A program made the position numbers and the translations under genes. Below the pieces are notes generated by a model. It made no database searches. It saw nothing but the letters and a program-made list of their open reading frames with translations, and was not told where the DNA came from. From contig NZ_RSAA01000007.1 in NCBI RefSeq assembly GCF_003931915.1, positions 434,001-498,000 of the forward strand: 64,000 nt of DNA, read 5' to 3'. This DNA is from Saccharopolyspora rhizosphaerae. GTDB taxonomy: Bacteria > Actinomycetota > Actinomycetes > Mycobacteriales > Pseudonocardiaceae. How positions within the stretch are numbered: position 1 is the first letter of the stretch; each line of letters begins with the position of its first letter. Positions 55,520 to 64,000 of this stretch are shown piece after piece.

Positions 55520-56014
55520 TCATTGTGCAACAGTCGAGGTCACTTGGCGAGCGTCCAGCAGTGCGGAAGCGACGTGCCCGGCGAAGGAACCGCGGACGAG
55601 GACCCGGTGGTCGGCGCCGAGACCCCAGAGGACGACCGGGACCCGGGCGAGCAGCGTCTGGGCGCAGCGGCCCGCGGTGAGCGCGTCCAGGTCCAGCGGG
55701 CAGAGGGTTTCCAGCAGTGCGCGGTCGTGCAGGCGCAGCGTGGTGCGGGCGGCCGAGACGTCGACGACGCTGCGGTGCCCCGGCTCGGTGCCGGTGACCC
55801 CGATCAGCAGGTACTCGTCGGGGCCGAGGCCCAGGGCGGCGCGGTGCTCGTCGCCGGTGACGTGGTTCGTGGGCGGCAGCTGCAGCCCCATCGCGACCCC
55901 GGCGCGGGTGCGCACGTCGAGCTGGGGCAGGAACGGTTCCTCCTCCAGCACGTCGGCGAGCTCGGCGGCGCGGTCGTGCAGCGGGCTCCGGCGCAGGTCA
56001 AGGTCGACCGTCAC
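55520..56014 (-). CDS. soxG: Sarcosine oxidase gamma subunit
   Basis: 164 residues, somewhat shorter than the usual 190-200. It opens with RRSPLHDRAAELADV and contains LGLGPDEYLLIG and CAQTLLARVPVVLWGL, all features of the SoxG fold related to GcvT domain 1. It has no catalytic residues of its own and stabilises the heterotetramer. GTG 56014 lies 17 bases inside soxA, so translation is coupled. Confidence 0.85.
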   Translation of the reverse strand: MTVDLDLRRSPLHDRAAELADVLEEEPFLPQLDVRTRAGVAMGLQLPPTNHVTGDEHRAALGLGPDEYLLIGVTGTEPGHRSVVDVSAARTTLRLHDRALLETLCPLDLDALTAGRCAQTLLARVPVVLWGLGADHRVLVRGSFAGHVASALLDARQVTSTVAQ

Positions 56015-58595
56015 GGCGTGCTCCCTCCGGGTCGTAGAAGACCGGCTCGTGCACCCGCACGGGCACCTCGCGGTCGCCCAGCGGCACGGTGAGCCGTTCG
56101 CCGATGCGCTCGCGGCCCGCGGCGACCAGGCCCAGCGCGATGCTGCGGTCCAGGACCGGGCTGAGGTAGCTGGAGGTGACGTGCCCGAGCCCTCCTGCGA
56201 TTCGAGCGCCCTCGGGCAGCACTTCGGCGGGGTCGTCGGTGAGCAGTCCGACGAGCTGCTCGCGGTCGGCGCGGGCGGTGTCGGGGCGGCTCAGCGACCG
56301 CTTGCCGAGGAAGTCCTTGCGCTGCGAGACGGGCATGCCGAGGTCGATCGGGGTGGTGGTGCCGTCGGTGTCCTGGCCGACGATGACGAAGCCCTTCTCC
56401 GCGCGCAGCACGTGCATCGTCTCGGTCCCGTAGGGCGTGACGCCGATGTCCTCCCACAACGCCAGGCCGTACCAGGACGGGACGTTGACCTCGTAGGCGA
56501 GCTCGCCGGAGAACGAGATCCGGGCGATGCGGGCGGGAATCCCGTTGTGCAGCGCGGTGTCCCGGAACTCCAGGAAATCCAGCTCACCGAGGTCGGGTGC
56601 GACCCGCGCGACCACCTCGCGCGAGTCCGGGCCGGTCACGGCCGCCGCCGCCCACTGCTCGGTGACCGAGGTGCAGCAGACGTCGAGCTCGGGCCACTCT
56701 GCCTGCAGCCACTGCTCCAACCAGTCGAGGACGTTCTCGGCGCCGCCGGTGGTGGTGCTGAGCAGGTAGCGGTCGGGGGCCAGGCGCAGCGCCACGCCGT
56801 CGTCGAGGACCACGCCGTCGGCGGTGCACATGATCCCGTACCGGCCCTTGCCGACCGGCAGCTTCGCGAAACCGCCCGTGTAGACCCGGTTGAGGAACTC
56901 CGGGGCGTCCGGGCCGACGACCTCGACGCGCCCGAGCGTGCTCACGTCCTGCACGGCGACACCGGTGCGCGCGGCGAGGCACTCGCGGCGCACGGCCGCG
57001 GCCATGTCCTCGCCGTCCCTCGGGTAGTAGCGCGGCCGGCGCCACTGGCCGACGTCCTCGAAGACCGCGCCGTGCGCCACGTGCCAGGAGTGCATCGGGG
57101 TGGTGCGGATCGGGTCGTGGAGGTCGCCGCGTTCGCGGGCGGCCATGAGCGCGAACGGCACGGGCACGTAGGGCGGGCGGAAGGTCGGGGTGCCGACGTC
57201 GCCGGGCGTGGTGCCGAGTTCACCGGCGATGATGGCCATCGCGTTGACCCAGGAGGTCTTCCCCTGGTCGCTGCCGACGCCGATGGTGGTGTAGCGCTTG
57301 ATGTGCTCGACCGAGCGCAGCCCGGCGTCGATCGCCCGGCGGATGTCGGCGACGGTGGCGTCGCGCTGGAAGTCGACGAACTGCTCGCTGCCGTCACCCG
57401 GCGCGAGCCACACCGGCCGGGGTGGGCGGACCGGTTCCGCCGGGAGGCCGGGTGCCGGGGGTGCGGGGATCCCCGCGGCTCGGGCGCCCGCCTCGAGGCC
57501 TTCGGCGATGCAGCCGGCCAGGTCGAAGGTGCCGTGAGCGGCCCCGGCGACCAGGCCGCCGACGGGCCGGAACGCCGCGATGCCGTCGTCCCAGCGCCGG
57601 TCGCCGCGGTGCAGGTGCAGCACCGGGCTCCACCCGCCGCTGACCGCCAGCAGGTCGCACTCGACCTCCGTCCCGTCCGACAGCCGCACCGATTCCAGGC
57701 AGCGGCCGGAGGTGGCGACGACCGAGGTCCCGGCGATCACCGGGACGTCGGCAGGGGGCGGGTCGGGCCGGCTGTCGACGATCGCCCGCACGCGGCACCC
57801 CGCGGCGGCGAGTTCGGCGGCGGTGGCGTAGGCGCTGTCGCCGGTGGTGGCCACGACCGCTTCGCGGCCGGGCAGCACGGCGAACCTGCGCAGGTAGGTC
57901 GACACGGCCGAGGCGAGCATGATCCCGGGCCGGTCGTTGCCGGCGAACACCAGCGGCCGCTCGTGGGCCCCGGTGGCCAGCACGACGTGCCCGGCCCTGA
58001 CGTGCCACATGCAGGTGCCCTGGGCGATCAGCAGGTACTCGTGGTCGTACCGGCCGATCACCGTGGCCCCCAGCAGGACCCGCACCCGCCCGGCGGACGG
58101 GTCCGCCAGTTCCTCCACGGCTTGGCTGATCCAGTCGACGGGGTTCCCACCGCCGAGGACCTGGCCGTGCTCGACGAGGACGACCCGCTTCCCGGACCGC
58201 CCCGCCGCCAGGGCAGCGGCCACCCCCGCTGGTCCTCCGCCGACCACGACCACCTCGGCGTGGACGTAGCGTCGGTGGCACTCGGGCGCGTCGGCGCTGG
58301 TCAGCCGGGCGACCCCGGGGACGCTCTCGACCTGCAACCCGTCCCGCAGCGGCACTTCAGTGGCTTGGACGAACGGGTCCCCGTTCACGGTCACCAATGC
58401 GTTGGGTTCGGTGAGGTCGGCGGTGAGCACGCCGCGCGGGCGGCCGAGGTAGGTCGAGCGGGCGACATCGACGCGTCCGGCGGCGAGCAGCGCGGAGGCG
58501 AGCGTGTCGCCGGGGTGGCCGACGAACTCGGTGCCGTCGAAGGTGAAGCGCAGGGTGCGGGTGCGGTCGACCTGCCCGCCGGTGGTCAGCCGCAT
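55998..58595 (-). CDS. soxA: Sarcosine oxidase alpha subunit
   Basis: 865 residues. A ferredoxin-like N-terminal region (LRFTFDGTEFVGHPGDTLASALLAAG) is followed by the nucleotide-binding motif AEVVVVGGGPAGVAAALAAGRSG. From about 475 comes a GcvT-like folate domain (TTIGVGSDQGKTSWVNAMAII) with EVVGPDAPEFLNRVYTGGF and the C-terminal barrel. It passes formaldehyde units to tetrahydrofolate. It is about 100 residues shorter than typical SoxA, mostly between the N-terminal domain and the first nucleotide-binding motif. ATG 58595 lies 10 bases inside soxD. Confidence 0.9.
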   Translation of the reverse strand: MRLTTGGQVDRTRTLRFTFDGTEFVGHPGDTLASALLAAGRVDVARSTYLGRPRGVLTADLTEPNALVTVNGDPFVQATEVPLRDGLQVESVPGVARLTSADAPECHRRYVHAEVVVVGGGPAGVAAALAAGRSGKRVVLVEHGQVLGGGNPVDWISQAVEELADPSAGRVRVLLGATVIGRYDHEYLLIAQGTCMWHVRAGHVVLATGAHERPLVFAGNDRPGIMLASAVSTYLRRFAVLPGREAVVATTGDSAYATAAELAAAGCRVRAIVDSRPDPPPADVPVIAGTSVVATSGRCLESVRLSDGTEVECDLLAVSGGWSPVLHLHRGDRRWDDGIAAFRPVGGLVAGAAHGTFDLAGCIAEGLEAGARAAGIPAPPAPGLPAEPVRPPRPVWLAPGDGSEQFVDFQRDATVADIRRAIDAGLRSVEHIKRYTTIGVGSDQGKTSWVNAMAIIAGELGTTPGDVGTPTFRPPYVPVPFALMAARERGDLHDPIRTTPMHSWHVAHGAVFEDVGQWRRPRYYPRDGEDMAAAVRRECLAARTGVAVQDVSTLGRVEVVGPDAPEFLNRVYTGGFAKLPVGKGRYGIMCTADGVVLDDGVALRLAPDRYLLSTTTGGAENVLDWLEQWLQAEWPELDVCCTSVTEQWAAAAVTGPDSREVVARVAPDLGELDFLEFRDTALHNGIPARIARISFSGELAYEVNVPSWYGLALWEDIGVTPYGTETMHVLRAEKGFVIVGQDTDGTTTPIDLGMPVSQRKDFLGKRSLSRPDTARADREQLVGLLTDDPAEVLPEGARIAGGLGHVTSSYLSPVLDRSIALGLVAAGRERIGERLTVPLGDREVPVRVHEPVFYDPEGARRDGRP

Positions 58596-58831
58596 GACGT
58601 CACCTCGTCGGTCTCGGTGTTGCGCCACAGCTCGAACCAGCGGCGGCAGCCCGCCGCGTGCACCCACCGCTCACGCCACCAGCCGCACGGGTTGTCCCGC
58701 AGGAACAGGACTTCCGCCCACTCCCGGTCGGTCAGCGCCGCGGGCTCCCGCGGGTACGGCACGGGCTGACCGCCGTAGCGGAACTCGACCTCGTCGCGTT
58801 CCCCGCACCAGGGACACCGGATCCGCAGCAC
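58586..58831 (-). CDS. soxD: Sarcosine oxidase delta subunit
   Basis: 81 residues. It binds zinc through Cys6 and Cys9 (RCPWCGERD) plus His58 and Cys62 (VHAAGC), the full set of SoxD. FLRDNPCGWWRERWVHAAGC is the family core. It completes the alpha-beta-gamma-delta enzyme that oxidises sarcosine to glycine. GTG 58831 follows GGGAGG, 15 bases after soxB. Confidence 0.93.
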   Translation of the reverse strand: MLRIRCPWCGERDEVEFRYGGQPVPYPREPAALTDREWAEVLFLRDNPCGWWRERWVHAAGCRRWFELWRNTETDEVTSCG

Positions 58832-58846
58832 CTCGAACCTCCCGGA

Positions 58847-60061
58847 TCAGTGCGCGACGGCCGCCGCGCCGTGCTCGTCGATGAGGGCGCCCGTGACGAA
58901 CCGCTCCAGCCCGTAGGGCTCGGCCAGCGGGTGCGGCCGGCCGTGGGCGATCGTGTCGGCGTAGACCTGGCCGACGCCCGGGGTCGCCTTGAAACCCCCT
59001 GTCCCCCAACCGCAGTTGAGGAACAGGCCCTCCCACGGGGAGGGGCCGATGATCGGGGAGGCGTCCGGGGTGACGTCGACCGTGCCCGCCCACGTCCGGA
59101 TCACGTGCGCGCGGGCGAAGATCGGGAACAGCTCCAGCGCCGCCGCCAGCTGACGCTCGACCACGTGCACCGAGCCGCGCTGCGCATAGCCGTTGCGCGC
59201 GTCGATGCCCGCGCCGATGACCAGCTCACCGCGGTGCGCTTGGCTGCAGTAGACGTGCACGTGGTTGGACATCACCACGCACGGGTGCACCGGTTCCAGC
59301 AGCTCCGACACCAGCGCCTGCAGCGGGTGGCTCTGCAGCGGCAGCCGCAGCCCGAGGGTGTCGGTGAGCGTGCTGGTGCGCCCGGCCGCGGCCAGGGCGA
59401 CCCGGCCGGCACCGATGTCACCGCGCGAAGTTCGCACCCCACGCACCCGATCGCCGTCGGTGAGGAAACCGGTGACCTCGCAACCCTCGACGAGGTCCAC
59501 GCCCATCTCGTCGGCGCGGCGGGCGAAGGCCCAGGCGACCAGGTCGTGCTTGGCGATGCCACCGCGCGGCTGCCAGGTCGCCCCGAGGACCGGGTAGCGG
59601 CAGTCGGTGTTGATGATCGGGCAGATCCGCGCCACCTCGTCCGGTGACACCCATTCGGCGTCGATCCCGTTGGCCTGGTTGGCGAAGACCCGCCGGCGCG
59701 AGTCCCGGACCTCCTGCTCGGTGTGCGCGAGGTTGAGCACGCCGCGCTGGCTGAGCAGCAGCTCGCAGTCGAGCTCGTCCGGCAACGTCTCCCACAAGCG
59801 CAGGGCGTGCTCGTAGATCGCAGCGCTGGCGTCCCACAGGTAGTTCGAGCGGATGATCGTGGTGTTGCGGGCCATGTTCCCGCCTGCCAGCCAACCGCGT
59901 TCGAGCACGGCGACGTCGCGGATGCCGTGCTCGCGCGCGAGGTAGTACGCCGTGGCCAACCCGTGCCCGCCGGATCCGACGATCACCACGTCGTAGTGCC
60001 GGGCGGGCTCGGCGTTGCGCCACAGCCTCTCGGGCGGTTCGGGGAGCGGTGTTGCGACCAC
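58847..60061 (-). CDS. soxB: Sarcosine oxidase beta subunit
   Basis: 404 residues. [20 protein letters not shown] is the FAD-binding motif, with [22 protein letters not shown] as the SoxB signature; [14 protein letters not shown] closes the FAD site near the C-terminus. The subunit oxidises sarcosine with FAD and passes electrons to covalent FMN and O2. GTG 60061 follows GGGAGG. It is the first gene of the soxBDAG operon, divergent from dimethylglycine oxidase. Confidence 0.94.
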   Translation of the reverse strand: MVATPLPEPPERLWRNAEPARHYDVVIVGSGGHGLATAYYLAREHGIRDVAVLERGWLAGGNMARNTTIIRSNYLWDASAAIYEHALRLWETLPDELDCELLLSQRGVLNLAHTEQEVRDSRRRVFANQANGIDAEWVSPDEVARICPIINTDCRYPVLGATWQPRGGIAKHDLVAWAFARRADEMGVDLVEGCEVTGFLTDGDRVRGVRTSRGDIGAGRVALAAAGRTSTLTDTLGLRLPLQSHPLQALVSELLEPVHPCVVMSNHVHVYCSQAHRGELVIGAGIDARNGYAQRGSVHVVERQLAAALELFPIFARAHVIRTWAGTVDVTPDASPIIGPSPWEGLFLNCGWGTGGFKATPGVGQVYADTIAHGRPHPLAEPYGLERFVTGALIDEHGAAAVAH

Positions 60062-60224
60062 GGAGACCTCCCTGGCTTCCGGAGGTAGGGCCAGGCTAGG
60101 AGCGCGCGGACGAGCCGGTCAATTCACGAAAGGGGGACGCCGCTTCCCGTTGCCCCACAACAAGATCCACGCCTGTGGATTTCTGCCGACCACCTCTTGA
60201 CGCACCCCGGTGACCGAGAGCACT

Positions 60225-60260
60225 GTTGCGGTGTGCGCAGGTAGTTGTCGTAGACGCAAC
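60225..60260. promoter_or_regulatory. Inverted repeat in the sox / dimethylglycine divergent promoter
   Basis: GTTGCG (60225-60230) and CGCAAC (60255-60260) are inverted with a 24-base spacer, between soxB and the dimethylglycine oxidase gene. TTGACG at 60197 could be its -35 box. It is a candidate IclR site. Confidence 0.35.
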
Positions 60261-60272
60261 AAGGCGGCAGCC

Positions 60273-62723
60273 ATGGTTTCGAGCGTCCACATGCTGCTGG
60301 TCGGGGCGGGCATCGTCGGGTGCAGCACCGCCTACCACTTGGCGCGTCAGGGGATTACCGACGTGCTCGTGGTGGACCAGGGGCCGCTCCCCGCCACCGG
60401 CGGGTCGAGCTCGCACGCGCCCGGCCTGGTCTTCCAGACCAACGCCTCGGAGACGCTGAGCAGGCTCGCCGCCGACACCGTCCGCCTGTACTCCTCGCTG
60501 GAGGTCGACGGCAAGCCCTGCTTCCACCCGGTCGGCGGCATCGAGGTCGCCACCACCCCGGAGCGCTGGGACGAGCTCAAGCGCAAGCTCGGCCTGGCCA
60601 CCGCCTGGGGCATCGGCGGCGAACTCCTCGACCCCGACCAGGTGCGCGAGCGCATCCCGGACGTCGACGCGGAGGTGATCCACGGTGGGCTGCACGTGGC
60701 CACCGACGGCATCGCCAAACCCGTGCGCGCCGCCGAGGCGATGATGCGCGAGGCCCGCCGGCTCGGCGTCCGCTTCGAAGGCCGCACCGAGGTCACCGGG
60801 TTCGAGATCGCCGACGGCCGGATCACCACCGTGCACACCACCGCCGGGGACGTGCAGCCCGAACTGGTGCTGTGCTGCGCGGGCATCTGGGGACCGAAGA
60901 TCGGCCGCATGGCCGGGGTGACCATCCCAGTGCAACCGCTCGCCCACCAGTACGCGGTGACCACTCCGGTCCTGCCGGGCGGGGAAGACGAAGTGGCGCA
61001 ACCGGTCCTGCGGCACCAAGACCGGTCGATGTACTTCCGGCAGATCCACGACCGCTACGGCATCGGCTCCTACCGGCACCGGGTGATGCCGGTGCACACC
61101 GACGAGCTCACCCCCACGGCCACGCCCGGTACCGAAGCGCCCTCCGAAGGCGGCGGCTGGAAGGGCATGGCCTCGGTGCACCCGTTCACGCCCGAGGACT
61201 TCGCCGGTCCCTGGGCGGAGGCGCGACGGCTGCTGCCGACGCTGCGCGACGCCGAGATCAGCGAGGGCATGAACGGGCTCTTCCTGTTCACCTCGGACGG
61301 GATGCCGGTGCTGGGACGGTCCGAAGTGGAGAACTTCTGGGTCGCCGAGGCCGTGTGGATCACCCACGCCGGCGGTGTCGGCCGGGCCGTGGCGCAGTGG
61401 CTGGCGGGACGCACGCCCGACATCGACCTGCGGCAGGCGGACCTGCGCCGCTTCGACGACTTCGCCCGCAGTCCCGCCTACCTGTCCCAGCGCAGTGCGC
61501 AGTGCTTCCGCGAGGTCTACGACATCATCCACCCGCAGCAGCCGCCGGAGCAGCCGCGGCCGCTGCGCACCAGCCCGTTCCACGATCGCCAGCGCGACCT
61601 CGGCGCCGTGTTCCTGGAAGCCTCGGGCTGGGAACGGCCGCACTGGTACGCGAGCAACGAGCACCTCGTGCCGGGCAGGCGGATCGCCGAGCCCGGTCCG
61701 TGGGCGGGGCGGTTCTGGTCGCCGGTCGTGGGCGCCGAGCACCAGGCCACCCGCGAGCGGGTCGCGATGTTCGACATGACCTCGCTGGCCCGCGCCGAGG
61801 TCACCGGGCCGGGGGCGCTGTCCCTGTTGGACCGGCTCACCACCAGCAAGGTCGACCGTCCGCCCGGGTACGTCACCTACACCCTGATGCTCACGCCCGA
61901 AGGCGGCATCCGGTCGGACATCACCGTGGCGAGGCTGGAGCGCGACCACTTCCAGGTCGGCTGCAACGGCTCGCGTGACATCACGTGGCTGCGCGACCAC
62001 GCCGACGAGACCACGCAGGTCCGCGACATCACCGGCGGCACGTGCTGCATCGGGCTCTGGGGCCCGCGCGCCCGCGACGTGCTGCGACCGCTGGCCGACA
62101 TCGACGTCTCGCACGAGGCGTTCGGGTTCTTCCGCGCCCGGCGGCTGCACGTCGGCGAGGTGCCGGTGGTGGCGCTGCGGCTGTCCTACGTGGGCGAGCT
62201 CGGCTGGGAGCTCTACACCTCCGCCGACTTCGGCCGCAGGCTCTGGGCCCTGCTGGCCGACGCCGGTGCCGAGCACGGGATCTTCCCCGCCGGGAGGGGC
62301 GCCTTCAACGGCATGCGGGTCGAGAAGGGCTACCGAGCCTGGGGCACCGACATGTGGACCGAGCACACCCCGGCCGAAGCGGGCGTCGACTTCGCCGTGA
62401 AGCCCGGCAAGGGACCGTTCGTCGGCCGGGAAGCCCTGCTGCAGCAGGGAGAACCCACCCGCCGCCTGCGGTGCCTGCGCATCGACGACGGCACGGCCCT
62501 GATGGGCTCCGAACCGGTGCTCGCCGGTGGTGACGCGGTCGGCTTCACGACCAGCGCCGCCTACGGCCACACCCTGGGGGCCAGCCTCGCCTACGCCTGG
62601 CTGCCCGCCGACCTCGCCCAGCCGGACACCCGGCTCACGGTCGCCTACTTCGACCAGCCCCGCCCGGCCACGGTCATCCCGGACCCGGCCTTCGACCCCC
62701 GGATGACCCGAATGCGCTGCTAG
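60273..62723 (+). CDS. Dimethylglycine oxidase / dehydrogenase
   Basis: 816 residues, as for Arthrobacter DMGO (about 830). Domain order: FAD-dependent DAO domain (LLVGAGIVGCSTAYHLARQG; SSSHAPGLVFQTNASETL with the histidine that can carry covalent FAD), an FAO_M linker, and a C-terminal folate-binding GcvT pair (MFDMTSLARAEVTGPGAL; GELGWELYTSADFG; MRVEKGYRAWGTDM). It demethylates dimethylglycine to sarcosine and makes 5,10-methylene-tetrahydrofolate. ATG 60273 follows AAGGCGG. It should feed soxBDAG, transcribed divergently. Confidence 0.9.
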   Translation: MVSSVHMLLVGAGIVGCSTAYHLARQGITDVLVVDQGPLPATGGSSSHAPGLVFQTNASETLSRLAADTVRLYSSLEVDGKPCFHPVGGIEVATTPERWDELKRKLGLATAWGIGGELLDPDQVRERIPDVDAEVIHGGLHVATDGIAKPVRAAEAMMREARRLGVRFEGRTEVTGFEIADGRITTVHTTAGDVQPELVLCCAGIWGPKIGRMAGVTIPVQPLAHQYAVTTPVLPGGEDEVAQPVLRHQDRSMYFRQIHDRYGIGSYRHRVMPVHTDELTPTATPGTEAPSEGGGWKGMASVHPFTPEDFAGPWAEARRLLPTLRDAEISEGMNGLFLFTSDGMPVLGRSEVENFWVAEAVWITHAGGVGRAVAQWLAGRTPDIDLRQADLRRFDDFARSPAYLSQRSAQCFREVYDIIHPQQPPEQPRPLRTSPFHDRQRDLGAVFLEASGWERPHWYASNEHLVPGRRIAEPGPWAGRFWSPVVGAEHQATRERVAMFDMTSLARAEVTGPGALSLLDRLTTSKVDRPPGYVTYTLMLTPEGGIRSDITVARLERDHFQVGCNGSRDITWLRDHADETTQVRDITGGTCCIGLWGPRARDVLRPLADIDVSHEAFGFFRARRLHVGEVPVVALRLSYVGELGWELYTSADFGRRLWALLADAGAEHGIFPAGRGAFNGMRVEKGYRAWGTDMWTEHTPAEAGVDFAVKPGKGPFVGREALLQQGEPTRRLRCLRIDDGTALMGSEPVLAGGDAVGFTTSAAYGHTLGASLAYAWLPADLAQPDTRLTVAYFDQPRPATVIPDPAFDPRMTRMRC

Positions 62724-62891
62724 ACCCCTCGTCCACCCACGAACCCGGACCACCGCCGCGATCGCAGACCTGGGCACGGCGGTGTTCGGTCACCCCGGAA
62801 AACCCCACGAGACATCCCGCCCCCGCCGTCGTCGTGCCTGCGGCTCGGGCGGTGGACCACCGACTTCACCACGAGACCTCAGGAGCGAACC

Positions 62892-64000
62892 ATGACCGTC
62901 AACCCGAACCCCGAAGTGCTGCTGTACCCGAGGATCCGCAAGTCGCCGTTCTTCTACGCCTCCCGGCAGCACGGCGTGGCGATGTACAGCGTCTACAACC
63001 ACACCTACCACGCGCGGCACTACGGGGATCCGGTCGACGAGTACTGGTCCCTGCTGGAAGGCGTGACGTTGTGGGACGTCGGCGTCGAACGGCAGGTGGA
63101 GATCACCGGACCGGACGCGTTCGAGTTCACCAACATGCTCGTGCCCCGCGACTTGAACAAGTGCAAGGTCGGCCAGTGCAAGTACGTGTTCGTCACCGCC
63201 CCCGACGGCGGCATCCTCAACGACCCGGTGCTGCTGCGCCTCGGTGAGAACCACTTCTGGCTCTCGCTGGCCGACAGCGACGTGCTCATGTGGGCCACGG
63301 CGCTGGCCCACGGGCTCGGCATGGACGTGCGGATCCGCGAACCCGACGTCGGCCCGGTGCAGGTCCAGGGCCCGAAGTCGGGCGCGGTGATGGCGGACCT
63401 GTTCGGCGAGTCCATCTTGGACATCCCCTACTACTACGCGGTGCAACGCGAGCTCGACGGCATGCAGGTGGTCGTCTCCCGCACCGGCTACACCGCCGAG
63501 CTGGGTTACGAGATCTACCTGCACAACGCCACCCGCGACGGCGTCCGGCTGTGGGAGACGATCTGGGAAGCCGGCAAACCGCACGGGCTCACCGTGATCG
63601 GCCCGTGCCACATCCGCCGCATCGAGGCCGGGATCCTCTCCTGGGGTTGCGACATCACCGCCGACACCAACCCCTTCGAGGTCGGCTACGGCTTCGAGAA
63701 GACCTGGATGGTCGACCTCGACCAGGAGGCCGACTTCCTCGGCAAGGACGCGCTGCGCCGCATCAAGCAGGAAGGCGTCAGCCGCAAGCTCGTCGGCGTG
63801 CGCATCGACGGGGCCAGCGTCGGCTCGTTCAACGACGGCGAGATGATCGACGTCTTCGCGGTGCACGACCCGCGCGGCCTGCGCATCGGCGAGGTCACCT
63901 CGGCGGCCTACTCGCCGCGGATCGAGGGCAACATCGGCTACGCGATGGTGCCGATCGCCTACCAGGAACCCGGCACCGAGCTCGTCGTGCACACCCAGCA
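62892..64000 (+). CDS. GcvT/DmdA-like aminomethyltransferase (3' cut)
   Basis: 369 residues are visible and the frame is open at the window end. It has the GcvT folate fold: MYSVYNHTYHARHYGDPVDEYW, LWDVGVERQVEITGPDAFEFTN, LNDPVLLRLGENHFWLSLADSD, SRTGYTAELGYEIYLHN and ADFLGKDALRRIKQEG. This wording is close to DmdA, which demethylates dimethylsulfoniopropionate, and to related single-domain folate methyltransferases in betaine clusters. ATG 62892 follows AGGAG. It lies 168 bases after dimethylglycine oxidase and may transfer a methyl from betaine or a similar compound to tetrahydrofolate. Confidence 0.82.
   Translation, partial: MTVNPNPEVLLYPRIRKSPFFYASRQHGVAMYSVYNHTYHARHYGDPVDEYWSLLEGVTLWDVGVERQVEITGPDAFEFTNMLVPRDLNKCKVGQCKYVFVTAPDGGILNDPVLLRLGENHFWLSLADSDVLMWATALAHGLGMDVRIREPDVGPVQVQGPKSGAVMADLFGESILDIPYYYAVQRELDGMQVVVSRTGYTAELGYEIYLHNATRDGVRLWETIWEAGKPHGLTVIGPCHIRRIEAGILSWGCDITADTNPFEVGYGFEKTWMVDLDQEADFLGKDALRRIKQEGVSRKLVGVRIDGASVGSFNDGEMIDVFAVHDPRGLRIGEVTSAAYSPRIEGNIGYAMVPIAYQEPGTELVVHTQ

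Noticed and set aside
60096-62777. Minus-strand frame of nearly 900 codons
   Set aside because: Antisense of dimethylglycine oxidase, which is unambiguous. The frame has shadow-type composition.

Overview
The window is GC-rich DNA from a filamentous-type actinomycete, most likely a member of the Pseudonocardiaceae close to Saccharopolyspora or Saccharomonospora. This is inferred from gene families, not from a marker gene: an SsgA-like division protein, an SAV2177-type methyltransferase, a conservon-type sensor/roadblock/DUF742 set, an F420-type LLM oxidoreductase, a Cut190-like polyester hydrolase, and many GTG or TTG starts. I see no transposase, integrase, phage module or CRISPR array. It reads as chromosome with several catabolic islands.

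Layout. 1-6.5 kb: the C-terminal part of a Rieske oxygenase of the glycine-betaine demethylase type, a SulP anion transporter, an SAV2177 methyltransferase, a Tat-exported M28 peptidase, a secreted PET-hydrolase/cutinase homologue and a P-loop kinase-like protein. 6.7-11.5 kb: a sodium:solute symporter with a small partner, a CaiB-type CoA-transferase, a GntR regulator and a divergent HMG-CoA lyase, with two copies of an ATTGTGCACAA palindrome between the divergent genes. 11.8-14.6 kb: a secreted subtilase and a two-subunit TPP decarboxylase. 14.6-19.8 kb: one operon for the lower 2-pyrone-4,6-dicarboxylate (PDC) pathway (tautomerase, hydratase, aldolase, lactonase, MFS transporter), preceded by a palindrome of the same type.

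19.9-26.4 kb: a signalling island with one intact histidine kinase, a LuxR-type response regulator flanked by two degenerate histidine kinases, a membrane-anchored Hsp70-like protein carrying an ExoP-like extracellular domain, and an ECF sigma factor. 26.6-30 kb: IclR regulator, cupin, SsuD-like monooxygenase and SsuA-like lipoprotein for sulfonates. 30.4-34 kb: glutaminase, four tRNA genes (Val-GAC, Cys, Gly, and a separate Val-CAC) and the SsgA-like gene. 34.3-46.2 kb: small membrane proteins, VOC and GNAT proteins, proline iminopeptidase, a conservon lacking its GTPase, L-2-hydroxyglutarate oxidase, a 248-bp tandem repeat, an EspG-like protein, a holin-like membrane protein, a Ppx/GppA protein and an LLM oxidoreductase. 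46.2-54.7 kb: transporters, a 2-hydroxyacid dehydrogenase and assorted small genes, with a second repeat-rich gap.

54.6-64 kb: methyl-amine catabolism, with an IclR regulator, heterotetrameric sarcosine oxidase (soxBDAG), dimethylglycine oxidase and a GcvT/DmdA-like protein cut by the window end. With the Rieske fragment at the left edge, the window encodes much of the route glycine betaine to dimethylglycine to sarcosine to glycine. Methyl groups would go to tetrahydrofolate.
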